Shown here one piece after another: positions 12,422-24,132 of a stretch of 64,000 nucleotides of DNA. Both the position numbers and the translations under genes were made by a program. The notes beneath the pieces were generated by a model that was not told where the DNA came from, did no database searches, and saw only the letters and a program-made list of their open reading frames with translations. Position 1 is the stretch's first letter. Each line of letters begins with the position of its first letter. The stretch comes from Prochilodus magdalenae. Lineage: Eukaryota > Chordata > Actinopteri > Characiformes > Prochilodontidae. The stretch is taken from assembly GCA_024036415.1 (NCBI GenBank), contig JAMWET010001300.1, positions 968,501-1,032,500 on the forward strand. The letters are read 5' to 3'.

Positions 12422-14159
12422 ATTTATGACATATTATTTGTGGTTAAATTAGCAAATGTTGTTGTTATTATTGTTATTATTATTGGGTCCAGTTTTCAGC
12501 TGCTAACTTTGCGCACCATTTTTCTGGCAGACACGCTGCTGCAGTACTGCTGTTACATATGAAAATGTCAGCAGTGTGGAAATATTTCAGGGTTTCTGCT
12601 GAGGACAGCAAAATTGCAGTTTGCAACAAATGTTCAGCTGAGGTTCCATGACTGATCCAATTGGTTATTTCTGACCTGTATATCCTAAGGATCGTGAGGC
12701 ATGTGACTTTTTTTTTTTTTATAATGCAGCAAAAGTGAAATTATCAGCACTAGCAAACATGTTTTAAACATTGTGGTAACACTATTCATAAAGGCTGCAT
12801 GGCACTTGCATAAGCTAACATAACCCTGTATATATGCTAATTCCTACAGATTTCAGTTATTGTACAAGTTGCATTTGTCAGTTTTAAATAAGATGACATT
12901 TACTGAAGTGTAATCATTTGTTTAGTTTTATGTCAGTTGTGATGACAATCTTATGTAGGTATTGTAATATAATTTATATTGGCCCAAAATTCCACATCAG
13001 TGCATCACTATTTGCAAACGTCCTGTGTCTAAAATGTGCTAGAAGAATCTGCTACGCACATTCCATGATCTCCTCAAAGGTTCTTGTATGCGGTCAAAAA
13101 CTAAGTAGTGCCATCCCAGTTCAGTGGGTGATAAACGGCCCTTAATGATCACATAAACTTCCCAACTAAATTTATTTCATTTAATGAAGGAGTCTCTCGT
13201 GTACTTTCATCATCATCATCATTATTATTTTTATGAGTTATCTTCAGTCTGCTGTGAGTCAGTTTCCTCAAGAGACAGTGAGCAGGCTTCGGTCATCTTT
13301 ATCAATATCCTTCCATTTTTGTGTAGCCTCCTCAGTGTGTGTTCTTCAAGAATGGAGTTGCAACTGCATTTCAGCCAGTACCAGTGCCAGATTAGGTTCA
13401 TATTAGATCAAAATTTTCAAACTTAATACTAAATCATTGATATTGACTTTCGCAAAAGGTCTCCCAGTATCAGGGTGATCTTATACAATGATGTTCCCTG
13501 ATTATCTTGTTGGTGTCTATAATCCAATCTTCCCATCCTCTGATCTGCTCCCAGTCTAGTCATGGCCGCCCCGCTTGTGAATCGTAAATATTGGACAGTT
13601 TTAATATTTATGACTCAGTGTCCTGTAGTGCAGGGTGACTGCAGATTATCTGGTGTAAATCGTGATGTTAATGACATGCCTGGAAGACTATAAACCATGA
13701 ATTCAGCTCAACCCTGTGTTGCAGAATGCTTAAGCCATGTTGACCCCTTTTTTCAGCCATGGCTTCATTCACTCTGAGTGTTTATTTCTATGAATAAAGC
13801 ACACACCGCCCGCATAGCAATAGCTTTACTGTCATCCTGTGTTTGTTTAGATCTAAAGTCAAGTTAGTTTGTGGGAATCCTGTAAAATACCAGTCTGAAC
13901 CATAGATCAGGACTGCTGTTCATGTGCATGAAAGGGTGTGGTGTTTCATTTAGGGCAGACAGTGTAGTATGGAGACATTGATGATTAATGAAATTGATTA
14001 TTGATAAACAAATTTGATGTAAAATGTCATCATGTGTGGAGTGTCTCATATTTTTTTAATCCTATAGAGTGGGCCAGCCATTACACAGATGGAAGGAGCA
14101 GTTGTACTCTGCTAAAAGTCTGGTAAATCAATGCAAACCCAATTAGGTGTAGACCAAAG
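12422..14159. other. Non-coding DNA
   Basis: No recognisable gene. There are short (TTA)n and (CAT)n tracts near 12462-12484 and 13208-13230 and a T run at 12709-12720. Confidence 0.5.
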
Positions 14160-14205
14160 ACATGGAGTCAGGTGAGTTAGAGATACTAAATTGTCCCTAG
14201 GTGTG
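14160..14205 (+). repeat. Fragment of a common fish interspersed repeat
   Basis: The stretch TACTAAATTGTCCCTAGGTG matches the middle of the ubiquitous fish repeat that contains 'gcatgttctccccgtgtctg'; a fuller copy lies at 51001-51242. Only a few dozen bases remain. Confidence 0.5.
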
Positions 14206-14214
14206 TATTATCTT

Positions 14215-14905
14215 CAAAAGGAAGATAAAGGTTACCTGGAACAAAAACTGACTGAAAATGGAGCAATAGACTGATATGAGCAATATTGATTGAGCTTCAC
14301 AGAATTATTGTGAGTTGTAGAGGTTCCTACAACCAGGTACCTTAAACCATCCCATGGACCATTGCAGGTGATGTTGACCTGATGTTAAAGTCAATAATTT
14401 TAACAGTCTGTGTGCCTGTAGTCCTTTGTTGTGCAGCCGACTGCCAGTGGTGCAGGATGACTCATGGAGAGCATCACTGCTCGCTAAATGTCTGCAGTCG
14501 TTTCTGTTGGGTCACCGTGCATGTTGGACAGTGGATCGGTTTTCTCTCTTTGTGGCTCATGTAGGTCTGTCACTGGTATGTGCTGCCTTTTATCCACTGC
14601 TGCCAATAGCTTCCTAAGGTTGTATCTGCACGGCCGGCAAGACGTAGAGAAACCATCCTGCTTCCTGCTCCTATGATACGATCCTTCTCAAACTACTCCA
14701 GCTACTCAAATTGCTTTCAAACTCTTCTTTGAGAAATACTTTGATGCTTCCAACACACCAGCATGAGTCAGAATGGAAAGCACAGACAACAGTTCAGCCT
14801 TATATAGTCAGTCAGATACCATGAAAGGCCTGTCCTTGCTTGCATCACTAGCAAGACTGAGCAGGAAGCTTGTATCATTTGCATGTCTCATGATGTAAAA
14901 CCTAC
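14215..14905 (-). mobile_element. Tc1-like transposon relic, copy B, inverted
   Basis: The reverse complement of this block is collinear with copy A at 4320-5064. Shared landmarks are GAGACATGCAAATGAT, GCAAGCAAGGACAGGCCT and GGTAACCTTTATCTTCC. The terminal inverted repeats seen in copy A are not recognisable here. The overlapping 60-63 codon frames on the + strand are chance frames through the relic. It lies about 3 kb upstream of kcnip1 exon 1A. Confidence 0.65.
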
Positions 14906-16879
14906 ACACCATGTTTTATTTCTGTCAGGTGACTCTTTCTCGGTGCTTTTTCTTTTCTTTTCTTTTTAAGTAGGTGTGTGAAATGGAAGTGAAGTGAAGT
15001 GAACTATTCACATGACTTCTGTAGTTTGTTTTTGATGAAACAAAAACACAGTCTTGAGGAATATCTGTCTGGTTACTGTCAAATTTTGCAGATGATGCTG
15101 TTATGAGAATGAGATGCACATTCTATCTATCCACATGCAATATCCATGTTACAATTTATGCTCCTTTTGGTTATGTTGTGCCCAGGTCTTATACAGACTT
15201 GGTGCATGGCAGTTTTTACCTTCTGTGTCACACCTTCTGTTTACCTTCTGTTTAGACCCTACCGGTCCAAAGACAGTGTTCTGTGATAGTGCAGGAATAT
15301 GACATGAATGATTATGCCTTTTGACTGTTATTTTTTGCATTTTCTAAAATACAAAAAGCAGACACTTCTGTCAAACATACACCTGTGAACATGTAAACTT
15401 TTCACCCGGCCTGAGCACTGAACAGACTGTGCTTTCGTCTGCAGAGCAGGCCCATGTATGGAGAAGAACACACCTCTTTGCGGAAACGGCGTACTCTGAT
15501 GACGCACGGTTAAACAGAGGCCGGGGTCTAAATCCTCTGTGAGAGTCACTCATGGAAAAAAGCTCTCCTTTTCGAGTGCTCCTGAAATAGGCCTTTCTCC
15601 AACAGGAATGACCTATACAGTTCAACCTTCACTTCACATAGAATACAGACCAGCTCATTTCATAGCTGAACAGTTTCTTTGTATTGACGCGCTTAAAAAA
15701 AGAGAGGGGGGGGGGTATCTTCCATGGTGGTAAAAATAGACGTGTATGAAGACATTAAAAGAATAATCAGTGGGGCTGGTTGAGTCTTTGTGTTGTGGCT
15801 GATCAGGGATCAGATAGAAGTGTCTTCAGGACTGACGTAGTTGAAGTTAATGACAGCACTCGTGGAGAGAAGGGCTTGACGTTGACTGATGATAATTGAA
15901 GTGGCAGTAATTAGTGCTGAAGCCGATGTGCTGAAGTTGATGTCACAGGCTGCGCTTTTTGGTGTAAAATTTTAAAGTTGTTTTATTAAATATCTATAAT
16001 ATGAAAGAGTAAAGGTCTTGTTTCACTCACTCTTTGTTCCTACTACAGCTGCAGATACAGATTTATTTTAGTATTCGATTATTTGAATTATCAGTTAAGA
16101 CTCTTAAAAGGAAGAAAAATGGTTTACTTTTTAGAGAAATCAACAATTTTATTGCTATATGTAATACAATAATGCTGCCTGTCAGAACTATAAACCTGTT
16201 GCAGTGCATTTAAGCACACGTTCATTTCTTCCCTGTGTTAAAGGGCTGCCCTACAGGTGCTGACCCCAGTCACTTCAACCATACTAAACCGAATATACCT
16301 GCTGTATTGGGTTGTTGCATTTCAAACTCCAGTTGCTGCTTGCATCACCTGATATTTTATGCATCACTGTGAGGGGAGTAGGTGTGAGAGTGTATATCAT
16401 AATAATAATTCGAATGCAAAGCTTAGGGACATTATAGCTAGCTACAATGTTGATTTACATTCCTAACTAACCGTTACATACAGTCATAATGACCATAGGT
16501 TCCTCACTAGCCTTCATTTCAACTAGCAATCACAGTGATTTACTTTAATGCTTCCTGGTGTTGGGTCCCCTCTGCGTGCAGACTGCATGCTTTCTGCTTA
16601 TATACTGAAGCATTGACGTTGTGCTGTTGTGGTAGGCTAGTTCAGCTTAACAGACACACTGTACAGTTTTCTGGGGGTTGTTTTTACAGCCTACAATGAT
16701 TCCAACTTTTGGACACCTTCTGTCATTTTCCCTGCTCTGTCTCTTCTGTTTGCCTTCCCTCTCTCCTTTTGCCATCAGTGCTGTCAGATCACATCTTCAC
16801 ATCCAGAGGCCACAGTGTAAATTTTAGGAACTGAGCTACTCAAGTTTCTTCATGAAATGTTTTAGCTCAAGCTCCGACT
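14906..16879. other. Non-coding DNA upstream of exon 1A
   Basis: No recognisable gene. It holds a T/C tract at 14941-14967 and a G run at 15706-15715. The four overlapping frames of 62-84 codons at 15149-15733 lie on both strands in the same DNA and have no family signature. Confidence 0.5.
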
Positions 16880-17290
16880 TTGGTACCCCCTTTATTTTCA
16901 TCTATATTCTCTCTCATTTTTTCCTCACTCACTTATCTCCCTTTCTTATTCTCTCTTTCTTTTTCCCCCATCAGTGCACAATATTCCCCATTCTTCTCTC
17001 TTCTTTTACTGTCTTATAATTGCCTTGCTCTTTCTCTTTGGTTCTCATTTGATATCCATCTTTGCCTCTTCTCCTGATTCATCCTCTTTTTTTCATCCTA
17101 CTTTCTCTCCCTCTTCTTTTTGTCATTTCTCTTATCTTTTTCTTCCTCTGTCATTTACTTTCTCCTTTAGCCTTTCTTCTTTTTATTGTTTCTGCCCCTT
17201 TGCCTTTTTTCTCTCTCTCTCTCTCTGACCCCTTTTTTTCATTCTCTCAATCTCTGACTCTCTCGCTCACCCTCTCTCTCTGCTCACTGT
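16880..17290. repeat. About 400-bp polypyrimidine block
   Basis: The + strand is strongly C/T-rich throughout, ending in alternating CT near 17209-17226. It begins about 1 kb upstream of the exon 1A start codon. The frames of 65-86 codons here simply encode the Ser/Leu/Phe expected of C/T-rich DNA. Such tracts can form triplex DNA or bind GAGA-type factors; any such role is inferred. Confidence 0.75.
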
Positions 17291-17585
17291 GCTCAGTTAA
17301 GTGTGGTGTAGGTGTTGTGTAAAGACGGTTCCGTAATCACCTGTCACTGCTGATTCATGAGCTTTGACACTTTCACCACTGCCATTCTTTCTTGTCCTCC
17401 ACCCATCTTCTTACTACTCTTTCCCTCTCTCCCTCTCTTTTAAGCCCCACCTCTCCAGCAGTGGTCAGGGGGAGGGTTAAAGCTCCACAGATGGTGCTGA
17501 GCCACACGAGCAGCCAGACTACTACCAAAGTGTGTGTGTGCGCATGAGAGCGCAGTGTGCGTGTCTGTCTGTGTGTGTGTGTGTA

Positions 17586-17629
<44 letters not shown>

Positions 17630-17883
17630 GTGGAGCCATGCGCTGCTGAAGGCTCACAGATAGGTACAGCTCAGAGAGAAAGGAGAAAACACCTCTGGGA
17701 AATATTTTTATGAGCTGACCCTTTTGAAGCTGGCAGCCTTGTCCTGCAGCACCGCATGATCACGCCACCTCACACACTCACACACAGCTGCCGATTGCGG
17801 CTTCAGGGGAAGTTATCCTTTAACACAGCCTTCAGAGGATTCAACGGAAAGAGGAGTCTCCAGCAAGTGACAACACTCAGAAA
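17291..17883 (+). promoter_or_regulatory. Putative promoter and 5' UTR of kcnip1 exon 1A
   Basis: This stretch leads directly into the exon 1A start codon and is less AT-rich than its surroundings. No TATA box or transcription start can be fixed. It contains a GT run followed by a GA run (17570-17627). Three upstream ATGs occur after the GA run: 17638 (M-R-C-stop), 17710 (M-S-stop) and 17756 (43 codons, ending inside the main ATG). An in-frame TAA at 17821-17823, with no in-frame ATG between it and 17884, supports 17884 as the start of this exon's coding part. How much of the stretch is transcribed is unknown. Confidence 0.5.
17570..17627. repeat. (GT)n-(GA)n compound microsatellite
   Basis: Alternating GT, interrupted once by TAT, passes directly into a 33-base pure GA run (17595-17627). 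It lies about 260 bp upstream of the exon 1A ATG, probably in or next to the 5' UTR, so length variation could affect expression. Confidence 0.9.
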
Positions 17884-17887
17884 ATGA
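17756..17887 (+). CDS. Possible 43-codon upstream ORF of kcnip1 exon 1A
   Basis: An ATG at 17756 opens a frame with no stop until TGA at 17885-17887, which overlaps the main kcnip1 ATG as ATGA at 17884-17887. The ATG context is weak (C at -3, A at +4), so leaky scanning to the main start is plausible. The peptide starts MITPPHTLTH and has no recognisable domain. Its effect, if transcribed, would be translational control rather than a functional peptide. Whether it lies in the mRNA depends on the unknown transcription start. Confidence 0.35.
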   Translation: MITPPHTLTHSCRLRLQGKLSFNTAFRGFNGKRSLQQVTTLRK

Positions 17888-17968
17888 GCTGCAGGAAGAG
17901 ATGCAAGCGAGAATTCCTGAAGTTTGCCCAGTACCTCTTCAGACTCATCACCGGGACCCTTAATGCAG
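17884..17968 (+). CDS. kcnip1: kcnip1 alternative first coding exon 1A (partial CDS)
   Basis: KChIP1 is a neuronal-calcium-sensor-type EF-hand protein that binds the cytoplasmic N terminus of Kv4 channels and alters their surface expression and inactivation. This exon encodes only the variable N terminus, 28 residues starting MSCRKRCKREFLKF and ending RLITGTLNA. It resembles the mammalian KCNIP1 isoform beginning MSGCSKRC and ending ITGTLSK. The last base is the G of a split codon, followed by donor GTAAAG, so a downstream exon starting AC or AT would give Asp, as in mammals. Cys3 and Cys7 sit in a basic cluster and are followed by an amphipathic stretch, which suggests membrane association, perhaps by palmitoylation (inferred). 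A at -3 supports the start, and a TAA lies upstream in frame at 17821. Reading past 17968 enters intron. KCNIP4 may have a similar alternative exon, but exon 1B at 63221 favours kcnip1. Confidence 0.8.
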
Positions 17969-19278
17969 GTAAAGTTTGGAGCGGTTCCCTCACTAGCGCT
18001 AGTGCAAGTTTGTTCTGCACACTCCAGGTGCTGAAACTGGTTTGCTGTGAACAGCCAGTACAATGGATTGGTTTGTGCTGGAGTAGGTATATTCTGTATA
18101 TACAGTATGTTAAAGAACTGAGTATGTACTTGGTTTAAAATGTTGTCCCTTTTGCAACAAGACTGTACTTTAACGAACAAAAGGATAAACCCTTAATGTT
18201 AATATAGTCTTTTTTCTTTTAATAAGGTCTTTTTTTGGCCATTTCTTTTGTTCTGTTCACTACGAGAGGTATTTAAAAGGGCTGGTTTTAGTGTGACAGT
18301 GACAAAGTGCTTCTCTTTGAGCTAATGTATTTGCTTATCCCAAGTTGATACAGTGCGGTACACAGTTCAAAGAACCCGCAGGAGACATCAAACATGATTT
18401 TGACCTTCATTACCAAGCTCTTCCATCTGTAATTAGGTCAATTAATGCCAATGGTTTAATAATTATAAGGAGCTCAACACATTTGCCTCATGCCTTGCCC
18501 AATGTAAACTGATGTGAGCTGCTATGACTGCACTGTATTTAGGCATGTTTGTAGATAGAGTCCTGGAGTCCTTCAAACGTTTTGCGTCATTGGTTATGGT
18601 GTTGGCCCTTAGCCTTTATGCTGTGATATACTGTAAATGTTGATTCCAGTGTTGAAATGGTATGGCACATTTTCAAGATTTATGGGCTTGGTGCATAATT
18701 ACTGAAATAAATCAATGATTGTATAGTGGGCAAGTTGACCTTGGCAGGTGCTTTGTATTCTCATAAGTCAAGTGTAGCTTTCACTCCTCAAGGAACCCGG
18801 GTAACTATGAAAGAATTGATTTCATTGACTGTCACTTGATGTGAACTGAATCTTTTGTATCGTACATGAAGAAGAAATTGGTTGAAGCTGGTTCTCACTG
18901 TGCTGGAAAGTCAGAGCCCACTCTTAAAGTTCTGTCTCTCTTATGTAACCAGAAGTAACTGTTGCAGTCTTTTACCTCTATGCTCACTGTATTTCAGTTA
19001 GACTTTGGTTGTACGATTTTAAAATTGCATTAGCCTCCTGTTGTGCTGCAGGATGTAAACTTGGACTACTACTGAGGTGCTAATGAGTACATGGGATTAA
19101 ATTAGATTTGGCTAGATTATATTGGATTTCTAGGGATTATACCACAACAAGCTCTTTATCAGACTAGTGCAAAAGCAGAATGCTTGAACAACCTTATTAC
19201 TACCATCATGCTTTCGTTTGACCTTTTTAAAATTGTTTTTGCAGTCAATATTGCACATGTATACAAAACATGTGTTCG

Positions 19279-19282
<4 letters not shown>

Positions 19283-19325
<43 letters not shown>
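19283..19325. repeat. (GT)n microsatellite
   Basis: About 21 uninterrupted GT units. The frames on both strands through it are artefacts of the repeat. Confidence 0.95.
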
Positions 19326-19328
<3 letters not shown>

Positions 19329-19920
19329 CAAAAAAAAAATGTGAGAAATGTAGCATGACTACACATTGCATGTCCTGCGATGTGAGTATTGTGCACATTG
19401 CAGTGGCAATGCTAAAACAATATATTGTGCAGTCGTAGTACATAGAAATAAAATATGTGTAATTTGATGCATTGCAGTTTATCCCTGATATGAACTTGTT
19501 TGGGCCCGGTTCACAATGCAACACTAATTTAATAATTATAACAATTCATTCATTGTATTATTTTTTTTCCCTGGCTTGATTAAATTTTTTGTATAACTTC
19601 AATAAAGGGAGTATAGTACAATAATTTGAAATCGCTCTGGTTAAGTGGGCAGATGAAAAAGTGGGTTGGCGTTTGACTCTTAAATAAATAATACAACTTA
19701 AATAATATTTGATGGCTGACATTCATTGTTCTTCGTTCGTTATTGGTTCATTATTGATATAGATTTAGTAAGTGTGTTAGGCCTTCCATTGACTTTTCTC
19801 TTTAAAGCTGGACCCCTTTAGTAATGCGTGGCATAATGGATGAAAGTCGCAGCAAGAGTGAATTGAGCACTAGCTGTAGGTCATTTATTTGTCCTATTTA
19901 TGAAATATTATTGGGTGGAT

Positions 19921-19956
19921 GGATAGATAGAGAGATAGAGAGATAGATGGAGAGAT
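19921..19956. repeat. Imperfect GATA/GAGA repeat
   Basis: A short run of GATAGATAGAGAGATAGAGA-type units with interruptions. Confidence 0.8.
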
Positions 19957-20083
19957 CACTTGCAGCAGCCCAAGAGAGGGGTTAATCAGCATCACCATCT
20001 TTCTTAAAGCTAATATGCAGAGTTATTAACTAGGCTTCTTTCTTCCATTGCTTTTAAATGATGTTTGATCACAGCGTTATTAA

Positions 20084-20315
20084 CCTCCTGAGACCCCAGC
20101 GTCCTCATATGAGGACATTACATTTCTGCTTCTCTGCACCATGATACTTTTTAAATTATTCACCCTTCATCCTCATATGAGGACATTGTTTTTTTTGCCA
20201 AAAGAACTTCCTGTACAAAGACAACGTTTAGTATTTATACTTGTTAGGTCCCACTAAATACAAATAGCTAGAAGAAATTAAACTTACACACCAAGCAAGT
20301 CCGGGTCTCAGGAGG
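20084..20315. mobile_element. piggyBac-like MITE with TTAA target duplication
   Basis: The ends are a perfect 13-bp inverted repeat, CCTCCTGAGACCC (20084-20096) and GGGTCTCAGGAGG (20303-20315), each flanked by TTAA (20080-20083 and 20316-20319). TTAA is the target site of piggyBac transposases. The 232-bp body is non-coding and contains two palindromes with core TCCTCATATGAGGA, at 20101-20116 and 20170-20183. A related left end without a matching right end lies at 40412-40427. The ends are seen directly; the superfamily is inferred from TTAA and the C-initial termini. Confidence 0.82.
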
Positions 20316-20319
20316 TTAA

Positions 20320-23300
20320 TAGACAGAAGTCCATCACTAGTATACAGTAAGGGCTTTTAACTACCTACTACTCACCAATCAGGGTGGTTATAGAATCTCA
20401 GGTATTGTTTTTTTAAATACGTCAATCAGTGCTTATGTATATATGTTGTGAATTAGCTATATAAACTTGGAATAACACTACAGAAAAGACTAATATTCTT
20501 TTCAATAATGTATTTTAATTTTGTGGTCCATATATAGCTTTTGTTTTACTACATAATCAGATTTGCTGGATTATTATTGGACCGATAATGCTGGGTTTTC
20601 CTTGCTCCTTGATCTTCTCTCACCTTTATCTACTCTCATATGAATGTTCATAGAACTGAATTTCTATTACTATTTATTCAGAGGAACAGTTGTATAGATT
20701 TCAGGTGGTATAAAAGGCTAGTGCCTTTTCCAGGGATGCTGTCCATTATCTTTCCAATGGGTAATTTACTTTGAACAGGATTGAAAAGAATCAGTAATCT
20801 GATTTAGCTCCTTATTGATTCCAGGCTTCAGGTTTGCCAATCAAAACCAGCAGGTATCAATAATAAATAAGTACAGCTTGAATGAGCAGCTCTATTGCTG
20901 TTTGGAGCAAGCCCAAAGTTGTTTTTGTTGCTGAGTCACTGAAACGGAATGTTGCTATTGACAGCCAGACTCCCCATGAGCCAGTCAGAGTATTGCCAAA
21001 CTAATATCGCCTGCTTCCCTGCCTTAAGCTGATATTGATGCAGAGGATCTCTCGCTCTGCGGAGGTGAATGAAGACAGTCTGATTTGATCATGTGCGAAC
21101 TAATAGTAATAAGATTAACCAGATTTTTTTTTTTGCTTTCTGTGGAATATTTTATTTAGCACTTTCAGCATTTCCAGCAATCAGGTTATTTTCATCACAC
21201 AGAATGTGAACACACAGCTTCTTTTTAAAGTGCAGCCTTTTACTGGTAATGGTTAGGGCTTGATAGCATGTCTGCTAGCATGCTGAGAGCATATTTTGAT
21301 GCACCACTTTTATTTACCATTTATAGTTATTTATGTGAATGCTGCCTGGATTTATGTCCTGCTTTTCTTAGTAAGATTCCAGATAATTTGAAAACTAAAT
21401 AGGGCATCATTAAATAAATAATGCGTCCACAATTATGGTATTATTTATTGCTGGTTTTATTTTCAGTTCACCTAATTTGTTCCCTTTGGGGACAGCCTAA
21501 ATGTCGTAGCTAGACCTGTCCCCCATGAAGGTTAACAGTTACCCCATGAAGGTACACAGACTGTCTGATGTATAATGCGTGTACAGAGAAGTTCTGGTTT
21601 GTGCACTGTTCAAAGGCAAACAAATTTTTCAAGTGCTAGTAGCGAGCAGTTGCATCAGTAAGCCTTTTAGAGCAAGGCATAGGCTTAGCAACTAAAGCAG
21701 GAAACATTCATGATGTCCTAGTTAATCTTAAATTGTGTTTTAAATTGAGAGTACCAGGTAAACGTATATTTCAATTGCCATTCTTTATTTTATATTGAGG
21801 TTTTAAAATCTACCCAGTCTGATTTATAAGCTGTTATTCTATAAGTTATTCCTTTTATTTATTTATTTAGTTTATTTAGTTATTAACTTGATGGAATGGA
21901 TGAAGCCTGGAATACACACAGAAAACAGAAAAACATTACATAGCAAACAGCCAGACAGTAAACATCACATTTTTTATTGAATAGAATCATAGAAAACAGG
22001 GCTGTATTTGAGAGCAATCTTTCACCACTTTCAGTGAAATTTGCCTTCTTTGATGTTGTATTTCCAAACGTACACCACCATATACGGCAAGTTTACACAA
22101 CCTGCACCAAGATTAACAGTGCGACCATATGTTACTTATTTACATAAGAGTGGAAGTCTAATGGCTGAAAGTAGATGCAGGACCACTGTCCAATCTTTGC
22201 ATGTGATCTATTGATTAAAGAAAATCCTGATTTTGGACTGTTCAAGAGCTTCAGATGTTTTAACATCCATTCACATTATTTAAAGATCCTTTCTTTGTAC
22301 TTTGGGTTGCTTTCTACTTTTGGAAATTAAAACAAAGGATTATTTTTCTAGGTAGGAATGTGCTTCTATGGTGTAATGCTATTTGCTATGTAACAAATAA
22401 TCCTTAAAATATCCTTTAAAGCAACAGTATCCATGTGTCTTTCTGCAGAAGCCCTTTTGTTGCGTTTTAGTCATTTCCACAGCAGACACCGTTATCAGAT
22501 TACGGCTGTCATACTTCAGGTTCTCTGTATTATATCTGTGGTGTTTCAGAGTGATATCTTGAAATACCTGGCACAGATTCTGGAATAACGTCTGTCTAAT
22601 GTCCTACCTAAGAAAAGAAGCAGCATTTGACTCTGATTTGTTGCTGACTGGCTGTAAGGATCCAGAAAACTCTCCATTTGCTTGAGTTTTATGCCCTCAC
22701 ACGAAGCTCTGATGTACATAATAATTAGCAAACAGCTTATCAATAATATCAATGCACCATCAATAGTGATTTCATTTTGTCTGTCAATGCAGTGGTCTGT
22801 AGAGGGAGATTTGATTTAGTTTGTCATTACGCGCAGGACCAGTAATCTCTTACACCAACAGAGATAACTAAGAAGGGACAGTGCTACACGCTTTTATTCT
22901 GCCCCAGCACCCTTTGTCATCATCAAGATGATGACCTGCCCAAGCCTTTACATTAAATGAACTGCAATTTAAGGAGCTTAGCACTGTATGTGTTTCAGCC
23001 TGTATTAATTTTTCAGAATCAAACACTTTGACCCGTGCTCAGTGTGTGTGGAATTGAACTGTTTAGCTGGGCGATATGTTAGCGACGTGGTAGTGTAGAT
23101 CTGACTGAATGGACAGTGTGACTGTGTGCGTGTTAGCTGCCTGTGTTTATGCGGAGCCTGTGACACGAACCGTCTTGATTTCTTCTCTTTGGTTTCCTGA
23201 CAGCTATTACCAGGTCATGTTCCAGTCGTCCTTACGAGACAGTCAACATAATCCCTTATCAATCGCTGAATATTTAATCCAAGGTAGCAGCTTCCTACCT

Positions 23301-24086
23301 GTTCCGTCTGGATGAAGCCGATTCACAGATGAGCTGTGATTATACAGTCATGTTATGGTGTCCTCAAGGTGATCTCAGAAAGATGTAAGGGAAATGTAAT
23401 ATCCATAGTGTATTTAAATGAGACCTCCAGCATGTCAACATTTTTTCGTCTCTTTTGTTTACAGTGTTTAACCATGGAAACCACAGTTAATGATCATAAG
23501 GTGTCTGCTATCAGCATCCAGATTTCAGCCATTTTCATTAATGGGCAAATTATATATTGCACTAGCTGATTATATGAAGAGTGTTAAAACCTTTACATTT
23601 TGCCCAATGCAGATCCCCCCCTAAATATCTCTGTTATTTGGATTATAAGGTCAAAATGGTCATTTTGCTTCACGCACGCCCTGTGTATGTATATCGATCA
23701 CCAGCCACACCATATATCAAAATACCTTGCTCAAACCAGCAAGCATTGTAAAGTGTCATAGCTGGTGTTTTTAGAGGGTTATAAATGTTATATAAACAAA
23801 TATAAATATAACATAGATATTCTAGCACAGTTGCCAAGCATTGCCTAAACATCCTGCTGTTCTGGAGTACCATAAATACATCATCAAATATCAGCCAAAC
23901 ATTAGCGTTAGCTTGGTTATGACGCATAACACAGCGGCATTTCAGTGCTGCATTCAGGATCTGAAGGTTGCGTTTATACCAAATGGTTAATTAGTTAATA
24001 CAACTAAACCTGCCATCCCCACCACACAGAAAACGAAAGCTTGGAAATTCAGAGAATACATATTCTACCTTTTGATTTGCTACGTT
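20320..24086. other. kcnip1 intronic DNA
   Basis: No recognisable gene or RNA. There is a T run at 21124-21134 and (TTTA)n sequence at 21854-21875. The frames at 22546-22752, 23109-23315 and 23336-23569 show no domain. Confidence 0.55.
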
Positions 24087-24088
24087 AA

Positions 24089-24131
<43 letters not shown>
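24087..24131. repeat. (AT)n microsatellite followed by a T run
   Basis: Nearly pure AT dinucleotides with one TG interruption, then about 10 T. The long frame starting at 24072 reads through it and is not credible as a gene. Confidence 0.92.

Positions 24132-24132
<1 letters not shown>

Larger units (their letters stand above)
17969..20079. other. Start of the kcnip1 intron after exon 1A
   Basis: Begins with donor GTAAAGTT. No second gene is recognisable. A GT microsatellite and a GATA-type patch are listed separately. The intron of the 1A transcript runs past the window end, because the common second exon is not within 64 kb. Confidence 0.6.

Noticed and set aside
13203..13232. His-rich string from CAT repeats suggesting a metal-binding peptide
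   Set aside because: A short CAT/TAT microsatellite in intergenic DNA, with no other gene evidence.
17969..18138. Reading exon 1A as an 84-codon protein through to 18138
   Set aside because: A consensus donor at 17969 and the match to a known KChIP1 first exon show that bases after 17968 are intron.
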